From an uncultured Bacilli bacterium (GTDB lineage: Bacteria > Bacillota_I > Bacilli_A > RF39 > UBA660): a DNA stretch of 20,011 nt. Under the pieces are notes generated by a model. The model did not search any database. It was given only the letters and a program-made list of their open reading frames with translations, and was not told where the DNA came from. Within the stretch, counting starts at the first letter, position 1, and every line of letters begins with the position of its first letter. Of the stretch, positions 14,137-20,011 are shown piece by piece. The stretch is taken from the NCBI GenBank assembly GCA_947598425.1, contig CANQFH010000004.1:1-20011 (forward strand), written 5' to 3'. The translations under genes and the position numbers were made by a program.

Positions 14137-14508
14137 TTAACCATCAACCTCTACTGTTACAACTTCGTTTTCATATTTAATTTTAACAATATGAGAGTTC
14201 ATAAATTCTGATTCCTTTAAGGGATTTTGAATATGTCCCTCTTCATTAGGTACTAAAAAGCCTTTATCAATTAAATCTTGAACTTTAATATATATAGTAT
14301 TATTTTCATTAAATAAATCTTTATTTTGTTCTCCATAAGCTGTAGCACTTTTCTTAATAGTATCAATAATACTATTATAACTACTATTGACATCATAATC
14401 ATTTTCAAAAGCATAAGATATTTTAAATACCGCTACAAAGTAGACGATTGTAAAAACCAAAACAACAGTTATCAAAGCAATAATTTTTTTATCATTTAAT
14501 ATTTTCAT
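14137..14508 (-). CDS. Membrane-anchored pilin-like protein, 123 residues
   Basis: One N-terminal hydrophobic segment (residues about 8-30, 'KKIIALITVVLVFTIVYFVA') followed by a long helix and a small domain. The arrangement 'IIDTIKKSATAYGEQNK', 'IYIKVQDLIDKGFL' and 'IQNPL' resembles the pilin-like pattern of a helix, a 'tvtvqdLikkGyl' element and an 'xNP' turn that is common in Firmicutes pseudopilins and surface proteins. There is no canonical prepilin peptidase site (G|xxxxE) before the hydrophobic stretch, so it may be a stable membrane anchor. The ATG follows AGAAGG. No pilus assembly genes are nearby; function unknown. Confidence 0.75.
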   Translation of the reverse strand: MKILNDKKIIALITVVLVFTIVYFVAVFKISYAFENDYDVNSSYNSIIDTIKKSATAYGEQNKDLFNENNTIYIKVQDLIDKGFLVPNEEGHIQNPLKESEFMNSHIVKIKYENEVVTVEVDG

Positions 14509-14529
14509 AATGTACCTTCTCTAAATAAT

Positions 14530-14558
14530 ATTATACATTATTTAAAATAATAAGCCAA
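14530..14558 (-). promoter_or_regulatory. Promoter of the pilin-like gene
   Basis: TTGGCT (14553-14558), 17 bases, TATAAT (14530-14535) on the minus strand, about 20 bases before the start codon. Confidence 0.5.
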
Positions 14559-14585
14559 GAAAAAAATCCCTTTTTAGAGATTTTT
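14559..14585 (-). terminator. Terminator of the CotD-like gene
   Basis: Stem AAAAATC/GATTTTT (14562-14568 with 14579-14585, loop of ten), with U run on the left; it overlaps the CotD-like stop codon. Confidence 0.5.
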
Positions 14586-14910
14586 AAAAACAGCATTTTC
14601 TATCATAGACATTTGAAACAACATTTTCCTCACAACTAGTATAACATGGTGTATATGTGTGACGATAAATATGATGATTAATTATTCTGGTATTACATGG
14701 CATAATATGTGGTACTTCATAACATAAATAGCGATGACATACTCTTTCTTGAGGACATTCTTGAATTGGTGGACACATCATATTCATCTCCATTGGAGCA
14801 GCATTTTTTGAACAACATCCCATATCCATTGACATCCCCATATTCATATTTTGATTAGTTGTTCCATCAAAAGTCATATCTTGATTATACTCAAATTTAT
14901 TTTGTTCCAT
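14584..14910 (-). CDS. CotD-like spore coat protein
   Basis: A 108-residue Cys-, Met- and His-rich protein. Its C-terminal half contains 'YEVPHIMPCNTRIINHHIYRH' in two overlapping pieces (VPHIMPCNTRIINHH, then IYRHTYTPCYTS), matching the CotD family signature 'VPHIHPSHTTTVNHHxYxHxHYFPHT', in which several His are here replaced by Cys, Arg and Tyr. CotD proteins are inner-coat components of endospores. The N-terminal 50 residues are rich in Met, Asn and Gln with a CC pair, a tail not seen in Bacillus CotD. It has eleven cysteines, suggesting disulfide cross-linking in the coat. The promoter is of the mother-cell sigma-K type, supporting expression late in sporulation. The ATG follows GAAAGGA. 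Confidence 0.8.
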   Translation of the reverse strand: MEQNKFEYNQDMTFDGTTNQNMNMGMSMDMGCCSKNAAPMEMNMMCPPIQECPQERVCHRYLCYEVPHIMPCNTRIINHHIYRHTYTPCYTSCEENVVSNVYDRKCCF

Positions 14911-14929
14911 AATTATTTCCTTTCTAATT

Positions 14930-14956
14930 TATATTATGAAACTTAAAATAAATTGT
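14930..14956 (-). promoter_or_regulatory. Putative sigma-K (mother-cell) promoter of the CotD-like gene
   Basis: On the minus strand AC (14955-14956), 16 bases, then CATAATATA (14930-14938), matching the Bacillus sigma-K consensus (AC, 16-17 bases, CATAnnnTA). No sigma-A hexamers are present at the proper spacing. cotD of Bacillus is sigma-K dependent. Confidence 0.5.
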
Positions 14957-14966
14957 ATGGGTTATC

Positions 14967-16373
14967 TTAATTATGTGGTGCAAATTGTTTCAATGGTGTA
15001 TTTTCATCAATAGCTTTAAATACATAACCTTTGTTTTGAAAATATTCAATAAGTGTTGGCAAAGCATCACGAGTATTTTTCTTTATATCATGCATTAAAA
15101 TAATATAACTACCATTACCCTTAACATAAGTTTTGGTTGTTTTGATAATGTAATCAACTGAAGTATTAGCATGGGTATCACCACAATCGACATTCCAATC
15201 AAAATAAGTATAACCTTTTTCTGTCATTAATTTAGATAAGGTTGTCATAATACCTTTAGAATGTTTGATACTTACCTCATTAGATGTACCACCTGGGAAT
15301 CTAAAATATTTAGGATGCACCCCAGTTTTTTCATACACAATTTGTTCCATCTTATTAAAATCATTAAGATAAGTATCAACACTATCATATACAGACCATT
15401 TATGAGTATAAGTATGAATACCAACCGTATGGCCACGGTCATATTCATCCTTTATTTTATCTAAATAATTCGAAAATTGCGCAGTAACAAAGAAAGTCGC
15501 TTTAATATTATATTTATCTAAAATATCTAATATTTGAGTAGTATATGGACCTGGTCCATCATCAAAAGTTAAATAAATTGTACCATCAGTAACATTATCT
15601 ACATGTTCATTATCATTAACTACTATAACTTTTCTTACTACTTCACTTTTATTTCCTAAACTATCACTAACTGAATATTTAACTTCATATTCTCCAATTG
15701 TATCATTTTTAATATTGTTCTCGACAACTACTTTTTCTGTTAAATCGCCTTCGCAAGAATCAACGGCTTTAACTCCAGGATCATTGTATGAAGAATTAAG
15801 ATTTAAATAAATAGTTTTAGCACCATTTAAAGTAATTGATGGTTTTTCACTATCTATATATACAATATCTTTAGTTAAAGTTGTCTTATTATTAGAATTA
15901 TCCGCAACTGAAAAATAAATTTTATCTTTATTTATTTTGTATTGCAACTTATCAGTAATATCACCATCATAATTGTCGGTAACTTTAACATCCATATCAA
16001 AAACTTTATTATTTTTACATCCTTTAATTTCACTATTAAGAATTATTTCCGGATCAGTTTTATCTACCACATTTACTACTCGTATTTCTTTTTTAGACTC
16101 GTTACCATGTACTTTATAAAAAATAAGGTATTTGCCAATTTTATTAGTATCAACTGCCCCTTCGATATCTAAACTTAAAGCCTCTTTTTTAAAACCATTT
16201 CTTAAATAAGCAGTAGCACCTGGTTCTTCATACTCATCTCCCACTAAAATAGTCATATTTCTTTTATCATTTAATTCTATTTTTATCTGAGGAACAAGCA
16301 TATAAATAAGTCCTAATAATAGTAATAATATTAGGATGACTCCAACTGCAATTAAAGTTCTTTTACTGCTCAT
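14967..16373 (-). CDS. Membrane-anchored polysaccharide deacetylase (NodB domain) with Ig-like domains
   Basis: A likely peptidoglycan (or other N-acetylglucosamine polymer) deacetylase at the cell surface. Layout of the 468 residues: N-terminal transmembrane anchor (about 6-28); Ig-like/DUF5011-type repeats (about 30-105, 105-175, 178-253), shown by 'VGDEYEEPGATAY' and 'SSYNDPGVKAVDSCEGDLT'; NodB domain (about 264-460). The catalytic set is complete: TFDDGP (Asp271 base, Asp272 metal ligand), metal ligands His320 and His324 in HTYTH, RFPGG (Arg358), 'DWNVDCGD' and 'LMHD' (His428). Deacetylation usually protects the wall from lysozyme, and similar enzymes mark spore cortex; which applies here is unknown. 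It lies beside a coat gene but no shared promoter was identified. GGTGG precedes the ATG. Confidence 0.92.
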   Translation of the reverse strand: MSSKRTLIAVGVILILLLLLGLIYMLVPQIKIELNDKRNMTILVGDEYEEPGATAYLRNGFKKEALSLDIEGAVDTNKIGKYLIFYKVHGNESKKEIRVVNVVDKTDPEIILNSEIKGCKNNKVFDMDVKVTDNYDGDITDKLQYKINKDKIYFSVADNSNNKTTLTKDIVYIDSEKPSITLNGAKTIYLNLNSSYNDPGVKAVDSCEGDLTEKVVVENNIKNDTIGEYEVKYSVSDSLGNKSEVVRKVIVVNDNEHVDNVTDGTIYLTFDDGPGPYTTQILDILDKYNIKATFFVTAQFSNYLDKIKDEYDRGHTVGIHTYTHKWSVYDSVDTYLNDFNKMEQIVYEKTGVHPKYFRFPGGTSNEVSIKHSKGIMTTLSKLMTEKGYTYFDWNVDCGDTHANTSVDYIIKTTKTYVKGNGSYIILMHDIKKNTRDALPTLIEYFQNKGYVFKAIDENTPLKQFAPHN

Positions 16374-16400
16374 TTAATACCACCAAAAAAATTATAGCAC

Positions 16401-16419
16401 AAAAAAAGGCTGATAGCCT
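16401..16419 (-). terminator. Terminator after pgsA
   Basis: Short GC-containing stem AGGCT/AGCCT (16407-16411 with 16415-16419, loop of three) followed leftward by seven U. Confidence 0.7.
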
Positions 16420-16437
16420 AATTTTTAAAACATTTTG

Positions 16438-17040
16438 TTATTTTTTGTCACTTTTTGTAAATAAAAACTCGCGAGAATTATAATAATATTGGCAACCGCT
16501 TATTACAGATAAGATTGTTGCTGCTAAAATAAATAAATCAGCTACTGGAAGATTCAAATAAACAAATGGAAAATTTCCAAATAACAATAAAGTTAAACCA
16601 ATCATCATGCACATTGTTTTAGCTTTTCCTGCCATTGATGCTGCTACTACTTTTCCTTTATTGCCACTAATCATTTTACAAGAATCAACAATTATATCTC
16701 TAGTAATAATTATTACAGGAACTAATACTGGTAATAATCTATCATAAGCTAAAATAATAAGTAAACCATTAACCAATATTTTATCAGCAATAGCATCAGT
16801 TACTTTACCAAAATCGGTAACCATATTACGACTTCTTGCTAAATAACCATCTAAAAAGTCTGTAACTGAACCAATCAAAAATAATACACCAGCAATAATA
16901 TATTTTAAGCTTATTATCTCACCATTAACAATATATTCAGGAAAGAAAACGCCTAAATCTTGCCATGGAATTAATAATAAAACAATCATTATTATCGCTA
17001 ATGCTATTCGCGATAATGTTATTTTATTTGGTAAATTCAT
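16438..17040 (-). CDS. pgsA: CDP-diacylglycerol--glycerol-3-phosphate 3-phosphatidyltransferase
   Basis: PgsA makes phosphatidylglycerol phosphate, the committed step to acidic phospholipids. The 200-residue membrane protein carries the CDP-alcohol phosphatidyltransferase motif D61-x2-D64-G-x2-A-R-x8-G78-x3-D82-x3-D86 ('DFLDGYLARS', then 'DFGKVTDAIADK'), with all four metal-binding aspartates. Several transmembrane segments flank it. The opening 'MNLPNKITLSRIALA' is typical of bacterial PgsA. The start is eight bases from the end of the upstream rodZ-like gene, which supplies the ribosome binding site (GGAGGTAGGAGT region). The rodZ-pgsA order is conserved in Bacillus (ymfM-pgsA). Confidence 0.95.
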   Translation of the reverse strand: MNLPNKITLSRIALAIIMIVLLLIPWQDLGVFFPEYIVNGEIISLKYIIAGVLFLIGSVTDFLDGYLARSRNMVTDFGKVTDAIADKILVNGLLIILAYDRLLPVLVPVIIITRDIIVDSCKMISGNKGKVVAASMAGKAKTMCMMIGLTLLLFGNFPFVYLNLPVADLFILAATILSVISGCQYYYNSREFLFTKSDKK

Positions 17041-17048
17041 TTTTACTC

Positions 17049-17519
17049 CTACCTCCTATAACTAACAACATATGCACTAGTCTTATCGACAGTAATTTGA
17101 TTAACTGACCAAAAAATGGCTAAAATTACTAATAATAACACTAAAATATATGTTGCTATGTATAATCCTTTAAAGTTTTTTGGCTTATCTAAAGTATATG
17201 GTGATGCAACTTCATTTTCATTTACTTCCTTTGTGTTCAATTCAATTGTTTTTTCTATTGCTTTGATGGGAATTTTCGAAGTATATTCAAAAAGGTATTC
17301 ATTAAATTCATCTAAAATTTTATCTTCATCTAGTCCCAAATACTTAGCATAATTAGCAATAATTTCTTTTAAAGCAAAAATATCTTTAAAAGATCCAATT
17401 TTTCCTTCTTCAATATTAATTAAAGTCGTTTCATCTACATCTAAATCTTTAGAAACCTCTGCAAGTTCAATTCCTGATTCTTCGCGACTTTCTTTTAAAA
17501 GTTCAGCAATTTCTTCCAA
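17049..17519 (-). CDS. RodZ-like (YmfM-type) helix-turn-helix membrane protein
   Basis: RodZ proteins link the MreB cytoskeleton to the membrane and help set cell shape. Residues 1 to about 70 form an XRE-type helix-turn-helix as in RodZ ('IAELLKESREESGIELAEVS', 'VDETTLINIEEG', 'LKEIIANYAKYLGLD'), followed by an acidic linker and a single transmembrane segment (about 118-140). Only about 16 residues follow it, so the extracytoplasmic beta domain of long RodZ proteins is missing; the Bacillus-type YmfM is intermediate. The start is TTG (17517-17519), nine bases after AAGGAGTG. It is first in an operon with pgsA and downstream of rnpB. Confidence 0.85.
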   Translation of the reverse strand: MEEIAELLKESREESGIELAEVSKDLDVDETTLINIEEGKIGSFKDIFALKEIIANYAKYLGLDEDKILDEFNEYLFEYTSKIPIKAIEKTIELNTKEVNENEVASPYTLDKPKNFKGLYIATYILVLLLVILAIFWSVNQITVDKTSAYVVSYRR

Positions 17520-17544
17520 AATTTCACTCCTTAATTAAAAAAAA

Positions 17545-17881
17545 TAATATTAATAAGCCATGTTTTGTAATTGACAAATATCTATCTATGCTATATGCAT
17601 CCTTTAGATGTTCATTTCCATCGTCAAGGTTCTCCTACCAAAATTTGGATTTCTCACTCGAGGGGTTTACCGCGTTTCATTTGTTTGTCACCAAACAACT
17701 ACGTTTCTGTGGCACGTTATATTTACTCATATCTTATTAAGATATTTTCAATGCCGTTAGTATTTAATACTACCATAGGTTATTGATTCCCTATGCACGA
17801 ACACTACAATCATCGCAGATTGTGTGAGCATGGACTTTCCTCTACACCACTTTCTGATGCAGCATTTGTCTAAATATTATT
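17545..17881 (-). ncRNA. rnpB: RNase P RNA, class B (Bacillus type)
   Basis: The catalytic RNA that removes tRNA 5' leaders. Conserved blocks on the minus strand match Bacillus rnpB: GAGGAAAGTCCATGCTC (P4 and flanks), GTAGTGTTCGTGC, GTGCCACAGAAACG, GGTAAACCCCTCGAG with GAGAAATCCAAATTTTGG, and the closing ACAAAACATGGCTT. A 9-bp P1-like pairing joins AATAATATT (17873-17881) and AATATTATT (17543-17551), followed by eight U (17537-17544) as a terminator. The 5' arm therefore overlaps the last codons of gpsB. It is about 60 bases shorter than the 400-nt Bacillus RNA, the loss lying between GATAGAT and ACAAAACATGG, where P19 is expected. The gpsB-rnpB order is conserved in Bacilli. No other gene lies in 17520-17876. 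Ends are approximate. Confidence 0.95.
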
Positions 17882-18209
17882 CTTCTTTACCAAATACAAC
17901 TTTCTCTAGTTGACTGATTCTTTTTAATAAATCAATGTTTGTAACTGTTCGATTTGTATTTTCGGCATTTTTACTAATTTCCAGTTGTTCATTTAAAGAT
18001 CTAATTTCTTGCTTTAATTTACTATTGTCAGCCATTAAATCTTTTATATCTTTTTCCAATTTTTTTATAATAGAATTGTACTCAGTATAATCACGAATGA
18101 CCATATCAAGAAACTTATCAACCTCTTGAGGTCTATATCCCCTAGCATCTACTTTAAAATCTTTTTCTAAAATATCTTGAGGAGTTAAATAAATTCGTTC
18201 GTTATACAT
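17877..18209 (-). CDS. gpsB: Cell division/cell wall adaptor GpsB (DivIVA family)
   Basis: GpsB is a hexameric, curved-membrane-binding coiled-coil protein that connects penicillin-binding proteins to the divisome. The 110-residue protein has the DivIVA N-terminal domain ('LTPQDILEKDFKVDARGYRP', 'QEVDKFLDMVIRDY') which docks PBP tails, a coiled coil (about 40-80), and the GpsB-specific C-terminal 'IDLLKRISQLEKVVFG' that separates it from full-length DivIVA. The ATG at 18207-18209 has AAGGTGG six bases upstream; an extension to an earlier ATA-type start was rejected. It ends within the 5' arm of rnpB, so the two may be co-transcribed. Confidence 0.95.
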   Translation of the reverse strand: MYNERIYLTPQDILEKDFKVDARGYRPQEVDKFLDMVIRDYTEYNSIIKKLEKDIKDLMADNSKLKQEIRSLNEQLEISKNAENTNRTVTNIDLLKRISQLEKVVFGKEE

Positions 18210-18233
18210 TGAACCACCTTCTATCAAAGAAAA

Positions 18234-18347
18234 TTATAAACGATTTGTGCTTTTCTTGTCAAGTTCTTTAAGATTAATTGTTTCAACCCAAATGCTAGCA
18301 AATTCTACTTTTCTTAAAAGTTCATTAATCATAAAATCAATTCGCAT
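18234..18347 (-). CDS. Possible small protein of 37 residues upstream of gpsB
   Basis: An ATG (18345-18347) preceded by GGTGAGAAAGG opens a frame of 37 codons ending in TAA 24 bases before gpsB. The peptide (MRIDFMINELLRKVEFASIW, then VETINLKELDKKSTNRL) is mixed-charge and helical-looking, without a membrane segment. It sits between a plausible promoter (TATTAT/TATACT near 18370) and gpsB, so it would be the first cistron. I recognise no family. The region 18210-18508 holds nothing else except the inverted repeat at 18398 and the tRNA terminator. Confidence 0.4.
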   Translation of the reverse strand: MRIDFMINELLRKVEFASIWVETINLKELDKKSTNRL

Positions 18348-18397
18348 CCTTTCTCACCTAGTTAGTATAATAGCATATTTTTAAATTTATAAAATAC

Positions 18398-18418
18398 TTT
18401 CGACAAATGTTGTCAAAA
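18398..18418. promoter_or_regulatory. Inverted repeat containing a perfect Spo0A-type box
   Basis: TTTCGACAA, three bases, TTGTCAAAA: nine-base arms with one mismatch. The left arm reads TTTGTCGAA on the minus strand, identical to the 0A box. It lies about 50 bases upstream of the small ORF preceding gpsB and may bind Spo0A or another repressor. Role inferred only. Confidence 0.35.
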
Positions 18419-18474
18419 TATTTAATTATAGATTTCATTGTAGACTATTTATTAATGCCAAATTTTTTTCATAT

Positions 18475-18498
18475 AAAAAGCCACGTATTCCGTAGCTT
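18475..18498 (-). terminator. Terminator of the tRNA-Arg/tRNA-Pro transcript
   Basis: Stem AAGCTACG/CGTGGCTT (18478-18485 with 18491-18498, one G-U, loop of five) followed leftward by a U run. Confidence 0.75.
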
Positions 18499-18508
18499 AT
18501 AAACAAAA

Positions 18509-18585
18509 TGGTCGAGAAGACAGGATTCGAACCTGCGACCTCATGGTCCCAAACCACGCGCACTACCAAGCTGTGCTACTTCTCG
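18509..18585 (-). tRNA. tRNA-Pro (anticodon TGG), CCA encoded
   Basis: A 77-base cloverleaf: acceptor CGAGAAG/CTTCTCG with A73 and CCA, D-stem GCAC/GTGC, anticodon stem CGTGG/CCATG (one G-U), loop TTTGGGA giving TGG, T-loop TTCGAAT. The C1-G72 first pair and G35 G36 agree with Pro identity. It lies three bases after tRNA-Arg in one transcript. Confidence 0.97.
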
Positions 18586-18588
18586 AAA

Positions 18589-18665
18589 TGGTGCACCCAA
18601 AGGGAGTCGAACCCCTAGCCTTTAGATCCGTAGTCTAACGCTCTATCCAATTGAGCTATGGGTGC
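18589..18665 (-). tRNA. tRNA-Arg (anticodon ACG), CCA encoded
   Basis: A 77-base cloverleaf: acceptor GCACCCA/TGGGTGC, D-stem GCTC/GAGC, anticodon stem TTAGA/TCTAA, loop CTACGGA giving ACG, T-stem AGGGG/CCCTT, T-loop TTCGACT. A34 would be deaminated to inosine by TadA so that it reads CGU, CGC and CGA. Confidence 0.97.
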
Positions 18666-18685
18666 GAATTCCCAGCTGCATTAAC

Positions 18686-18714
18686 ATTATATTACAACTA
18701 TTTTAAAAAATCAA
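18686..18714 (-). promoter_or_regulatory. Promoter of the tRNA-Arg/tRNA-Pro unit
   Basis: TTGATT (18709-18714), 17 bases, TATAAT (18686-18691) on the minus strand, about 20 bases before tRNA-Arg. Confidence 0.65.
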
Positions 18715-18781
18715 CACTATCACCAGTTTTTTGTTATAGTTTTATAATAATGTCAGTTTTTAACATAATTTGTTAATGTCA

Positions 18782-19528
18782 TTAATATCTTATGCTTTTA
18801 AACAATTTTGGTATAGCCTTTTCACCAATGCAAAAATAAAAACCATGATTATCCAAATATTTAGTGTTGTCTGATGCATCTTTTTCTTCGATGTGGCATC
18901 CAATAAAAATATCTCCTTTGTTTAATAAATTTAAAAATTCCAAAAAACCTCTTAATTTATAAATATGCATTTCAATATATTTATAATATTTTTCTCCATC
19001 TTTGTCTTCTGTTACTCCATGTATGAGGGCCATTGTTTGCAATTTCGTTTTAAGTTTAGTTTCTAATATATCGAAACTCCAATAACAAACATTTTCTAAA
19101 AACATGCCATTATAAAATGATTGTAAAACAATTTCTTTCCCATAATAATCCAGCTTTAATTGAAACTCAAAATCACCACTTTTTGTACGCTCAATTGCAT
19201 TTACTTCAAAATTTAAAAACCAATTTCCATTTCTTCTATTGTACTTATGATGACTATATCTATCAAAAACATACCTATATGCTGTAATAAATTTTTCATT
19301 TCTTTGTGGTGCCATAGTAAACAATTTTAAAGGATATTTAGAATGTTTACTTTTACATTTAATTTCGATACTACCATAATCAGGTTTACACTCTTGATCT
19401 TCTTCTTTGTGAATTAATGTTTCAAACGTATATCCAATGCCTGTCGAACCCTTTCTCATTGATCTGACAAACCCCATATCTTTTATTCTAAAAAATTCTT
19501 CTTTTAACGATTCAATATCATTTTTCAT
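18782..19528 (-). CDS. MvaI/BcnI-family restriction endonuclease, apparently solitary
   Basis: A 248-residue protein resembling MvaI over most of its length: 'RKGSTGIGYTFETLIHKEED' (MvaI: RKGNTGIGKTFEDLLEKEED), the catalytic block 'PDYGSIEIK', 'LKLFTMAP', 'VCYWSFDILETKLKTKLQ' and 'GEKYYKY'. The PD-(D/E)xK residues fall at Asp50, Glu55 and Lys57, the same numbers as in MvaI, so the nuclease is probably active. MvaI cuts CCWGG and BcnI CCSGG as monomers; specificity here cannot be read from sequence. The ATG (19526-19528) follows TAGGAGGT, and a TATACT with extended TG (19549-19557) lies upstream. No methyltransferase is present in the window; it could lie to the right. It sits next to a tRNA pair, a frequent insertion neighbourhood, but no att repeats were seen. 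Confidence 0.85.
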   Translation of the reverse strand: MKNDIESLKEEFFRIKDMGFVRSMRKGSTGIGYTFETLIHKEEDQECKPDYGSIEIKCKSKHSKYPLKLFTMAPQRNEKFITAYRYVFDRYSHHKYNRRNGNWFLNFEVNAIERTKSGDFEFQLKLDYYGKEIVLQSFYNGMFLENVCYWSFDILETKLKTKLQTMALIHGVTEDKDGEKYYKYIEMHIYKLRGFLEFLNLLNKGDIFIGCHIEEKDASDNTKYLDNHGFYFCIGEKAIPKLFKSIRY

Positions 19529-19603
19529 AATTGACCTCCTAAAACTAGAGTATAACACCGCCTTGAAATAAAATTTGTCGATAAATGATGAATCAGTGTA
19601 ATT

Positions 19604-19794
19604 TTGTAAAAAAATTGTAAAAAAAATATATAACAACTATTTATTTTTCGGGTTCGATATATAATTATAATAGAAGGAGCTAGATAATTGGAGTGTAATG
19701 TTGATTATTCGCATATAAAGAATAAAAAGTTAATTATATAAATTGATTAGCTCTTTTGAGTAATTTTGTCATCTATAAACTAGATGGCTTTTTT
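19604..19794 (+). promoter_or_regulatory. Attenuator-like leader region: possible promoter, short leader ORF, hairpin and terminator
   Basis: Rightward, in a gene-free stretch (19529-19907): a weak promoter candidate (TTGTAA, 17 bases, TATATA, near 19610-19636); GAAGGAG (19673-19679) eight bases before a TTG opening a 17-codon frame (19688-19741, MECNVDYSHIKNKKLII); a hairpin ATTAgCTC/GAGTAAT (near 19746-19763); and a good terminator GTCATCTA/TAGATGGC with six T (19768-19794). This could be a small RNA or a leader-peptide attenuator for the DUF2188 gene. After it, 19795-19907 is AT-rich with possible -10 sequences only. Confidence 0.35.
19663..19677 (+). repeat. Direct repeat, copy 1 (partner at 19884-19898)
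   Basis: AATTATAATAGAAGG occurs identically at 19663-19677 and 19884-19898. Each copy combines a -10-like TATAAT with a Shine-Dalgarno-like GAAGG and is followed by a start codon (TTG of the 17-codon frame; ATG of the DUF2188 gene), so the 5' region appears duplicated. Confidence 0.6.
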
Positions 19795-19883
19795 ATAAAA
19801 TTGCATCTTTCATTGTGTAAACTGAAAAAATATATAATAAAAATTATAATACCAGTATTGATTGTTTTTAACTATTACTTTAA

Positions 19884-19898
19884 AATTATAATAGAAGG
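19884..19898 (+). repeat. Direct repeat, copy 2 (partner at 19663-19677)
   Basis: Second copy of AATTATAATAGAAGG; its GAAGGTG acts as ribosome binding site for the DUF2188 gene at 19908. Confidence 0.6.
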
Positions 19899-19907
19899 TG
19901 AAAAATT

Positions 19908-20011
19908 ATGAGAAAGAAAAACATTTATATTGTTCCAAATGACGATGGCGGTTGGAATGTCAAAAGCGAAGGAAGTTTAAGGGCTATTAAACATTTCGAA
20001 ACTAAGGCACC
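19908..20011 (+). CDS. DUF2188 domain protein (partial, runs off the right edge)
   Basis: The first 34 codons are present, opening MRKKNIYIVPNDDGGWNVKS and continuing EGSLRAIKHFETKA. This is the DUF2188 (PF09954) pattern 'xyVvPxxdggWxVkxeGaxrAxxhfxTKxeA', a small domain of about 60-70 residues of unknown function that is found alone or repeated in bacteria, often in accessory regions. The ATG follows GAAGGTG nine bases upstream. The 3' end is outside the window, so length and any additional domains are unknown. Confidence 0.8.
   Translation, partial: MRKKNIYIVPNDDGGWNVKSEGSLRAIKHFETKA

Noticed and set aside
17571..17786. 71-codon plus-strand frame in the gpsB-rodZ interval
   Set aside because: It lies entirely within the complement of RNase P RNA.
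1..20011. CRISPR arrays, insertion sequences, integrases or attachment-site repeats
   Set aside because: No regularly spaced repeats, transposase-like frames, or tRNA-end duplications were seen on either strand.

Overview
This is a chromosomal segment of a very AT-rich, endospore-forming Firmicute, most likely an uncultured member of class Bacilli close to the Erysipelotrichales/RF39-like lineages. The case rests on four things: the ftsA-ftsZ-spoIIGA-sigE cluster, a CotD-like spore coat protein behind a mother-cell-type promoter, a Bacillus-type (class B) RNase P RNA next to gpsB, and T-box and L20-leader regulation. TGA is used as a stop (the UvrX-like gene), so the code is standard and not the Mycoplasma code. 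Several components are trimmed (ThrRS without TGS, short SpoIIGA, short RodZ-like protein, compact RNase P RNA), which suggests a reduced genome. The lineage is an inference.

Left part (1-6660): a CsoR/RcnR-family repressor without metal ligands and, at the left edge, a leftward promoter with a G-tract spacer; miaA and tmcAL (divergent tRNA-modification genes); then, on the minus strand, the division and sporulation block ftsA-ftsZ, a terminator, and spoIIGA-sigE (the protease and the pro-sigma-E it activates).

Translation block (6641-10442): infC-rpmI-rplT behind an L20-type attenuator leader, with infC probably starting at AUA and L20 carrying a C-terminal Rho_N-like extension; thrS behind a threonine T-box (specifier ACU), whose protein lacks the TGS domain and the segment holding the usual zinc-ligand cysteine; and yidD.

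Middle part (10414-16420): a plus-strand Y-family polymerase/YolD pair (mutagenic lesion bypass) converging on an unrecognised gene; a membrane protein; tRNA-Ala with two unusual positions; rpoZ; a pilin-like membrane protein; the CotD-like coat protein; and a membrane-anchored polysaccharide deacetylase with Ig-like domains.

Right part (16438-20011): rodZ-like-pgsA, rnpB, gpsB with a short upstream ORF, tRNA-Arg/tRNA-Pro, then a small accessory patch: a solitary MvaI/BcnI-family restriction endonuclease with intact catalytic residues and no methyltransferase in view, an attenuator-like leader region, and the start of a DUF2188 gene cut by the window edge. No CRISPR array, insertion sequence or prophage module was seen. 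The least expected signals are the ThrRS deletion, the ligand-free CsoR homologue, the T-box-embedded small ORF and the orphan endonuclease.
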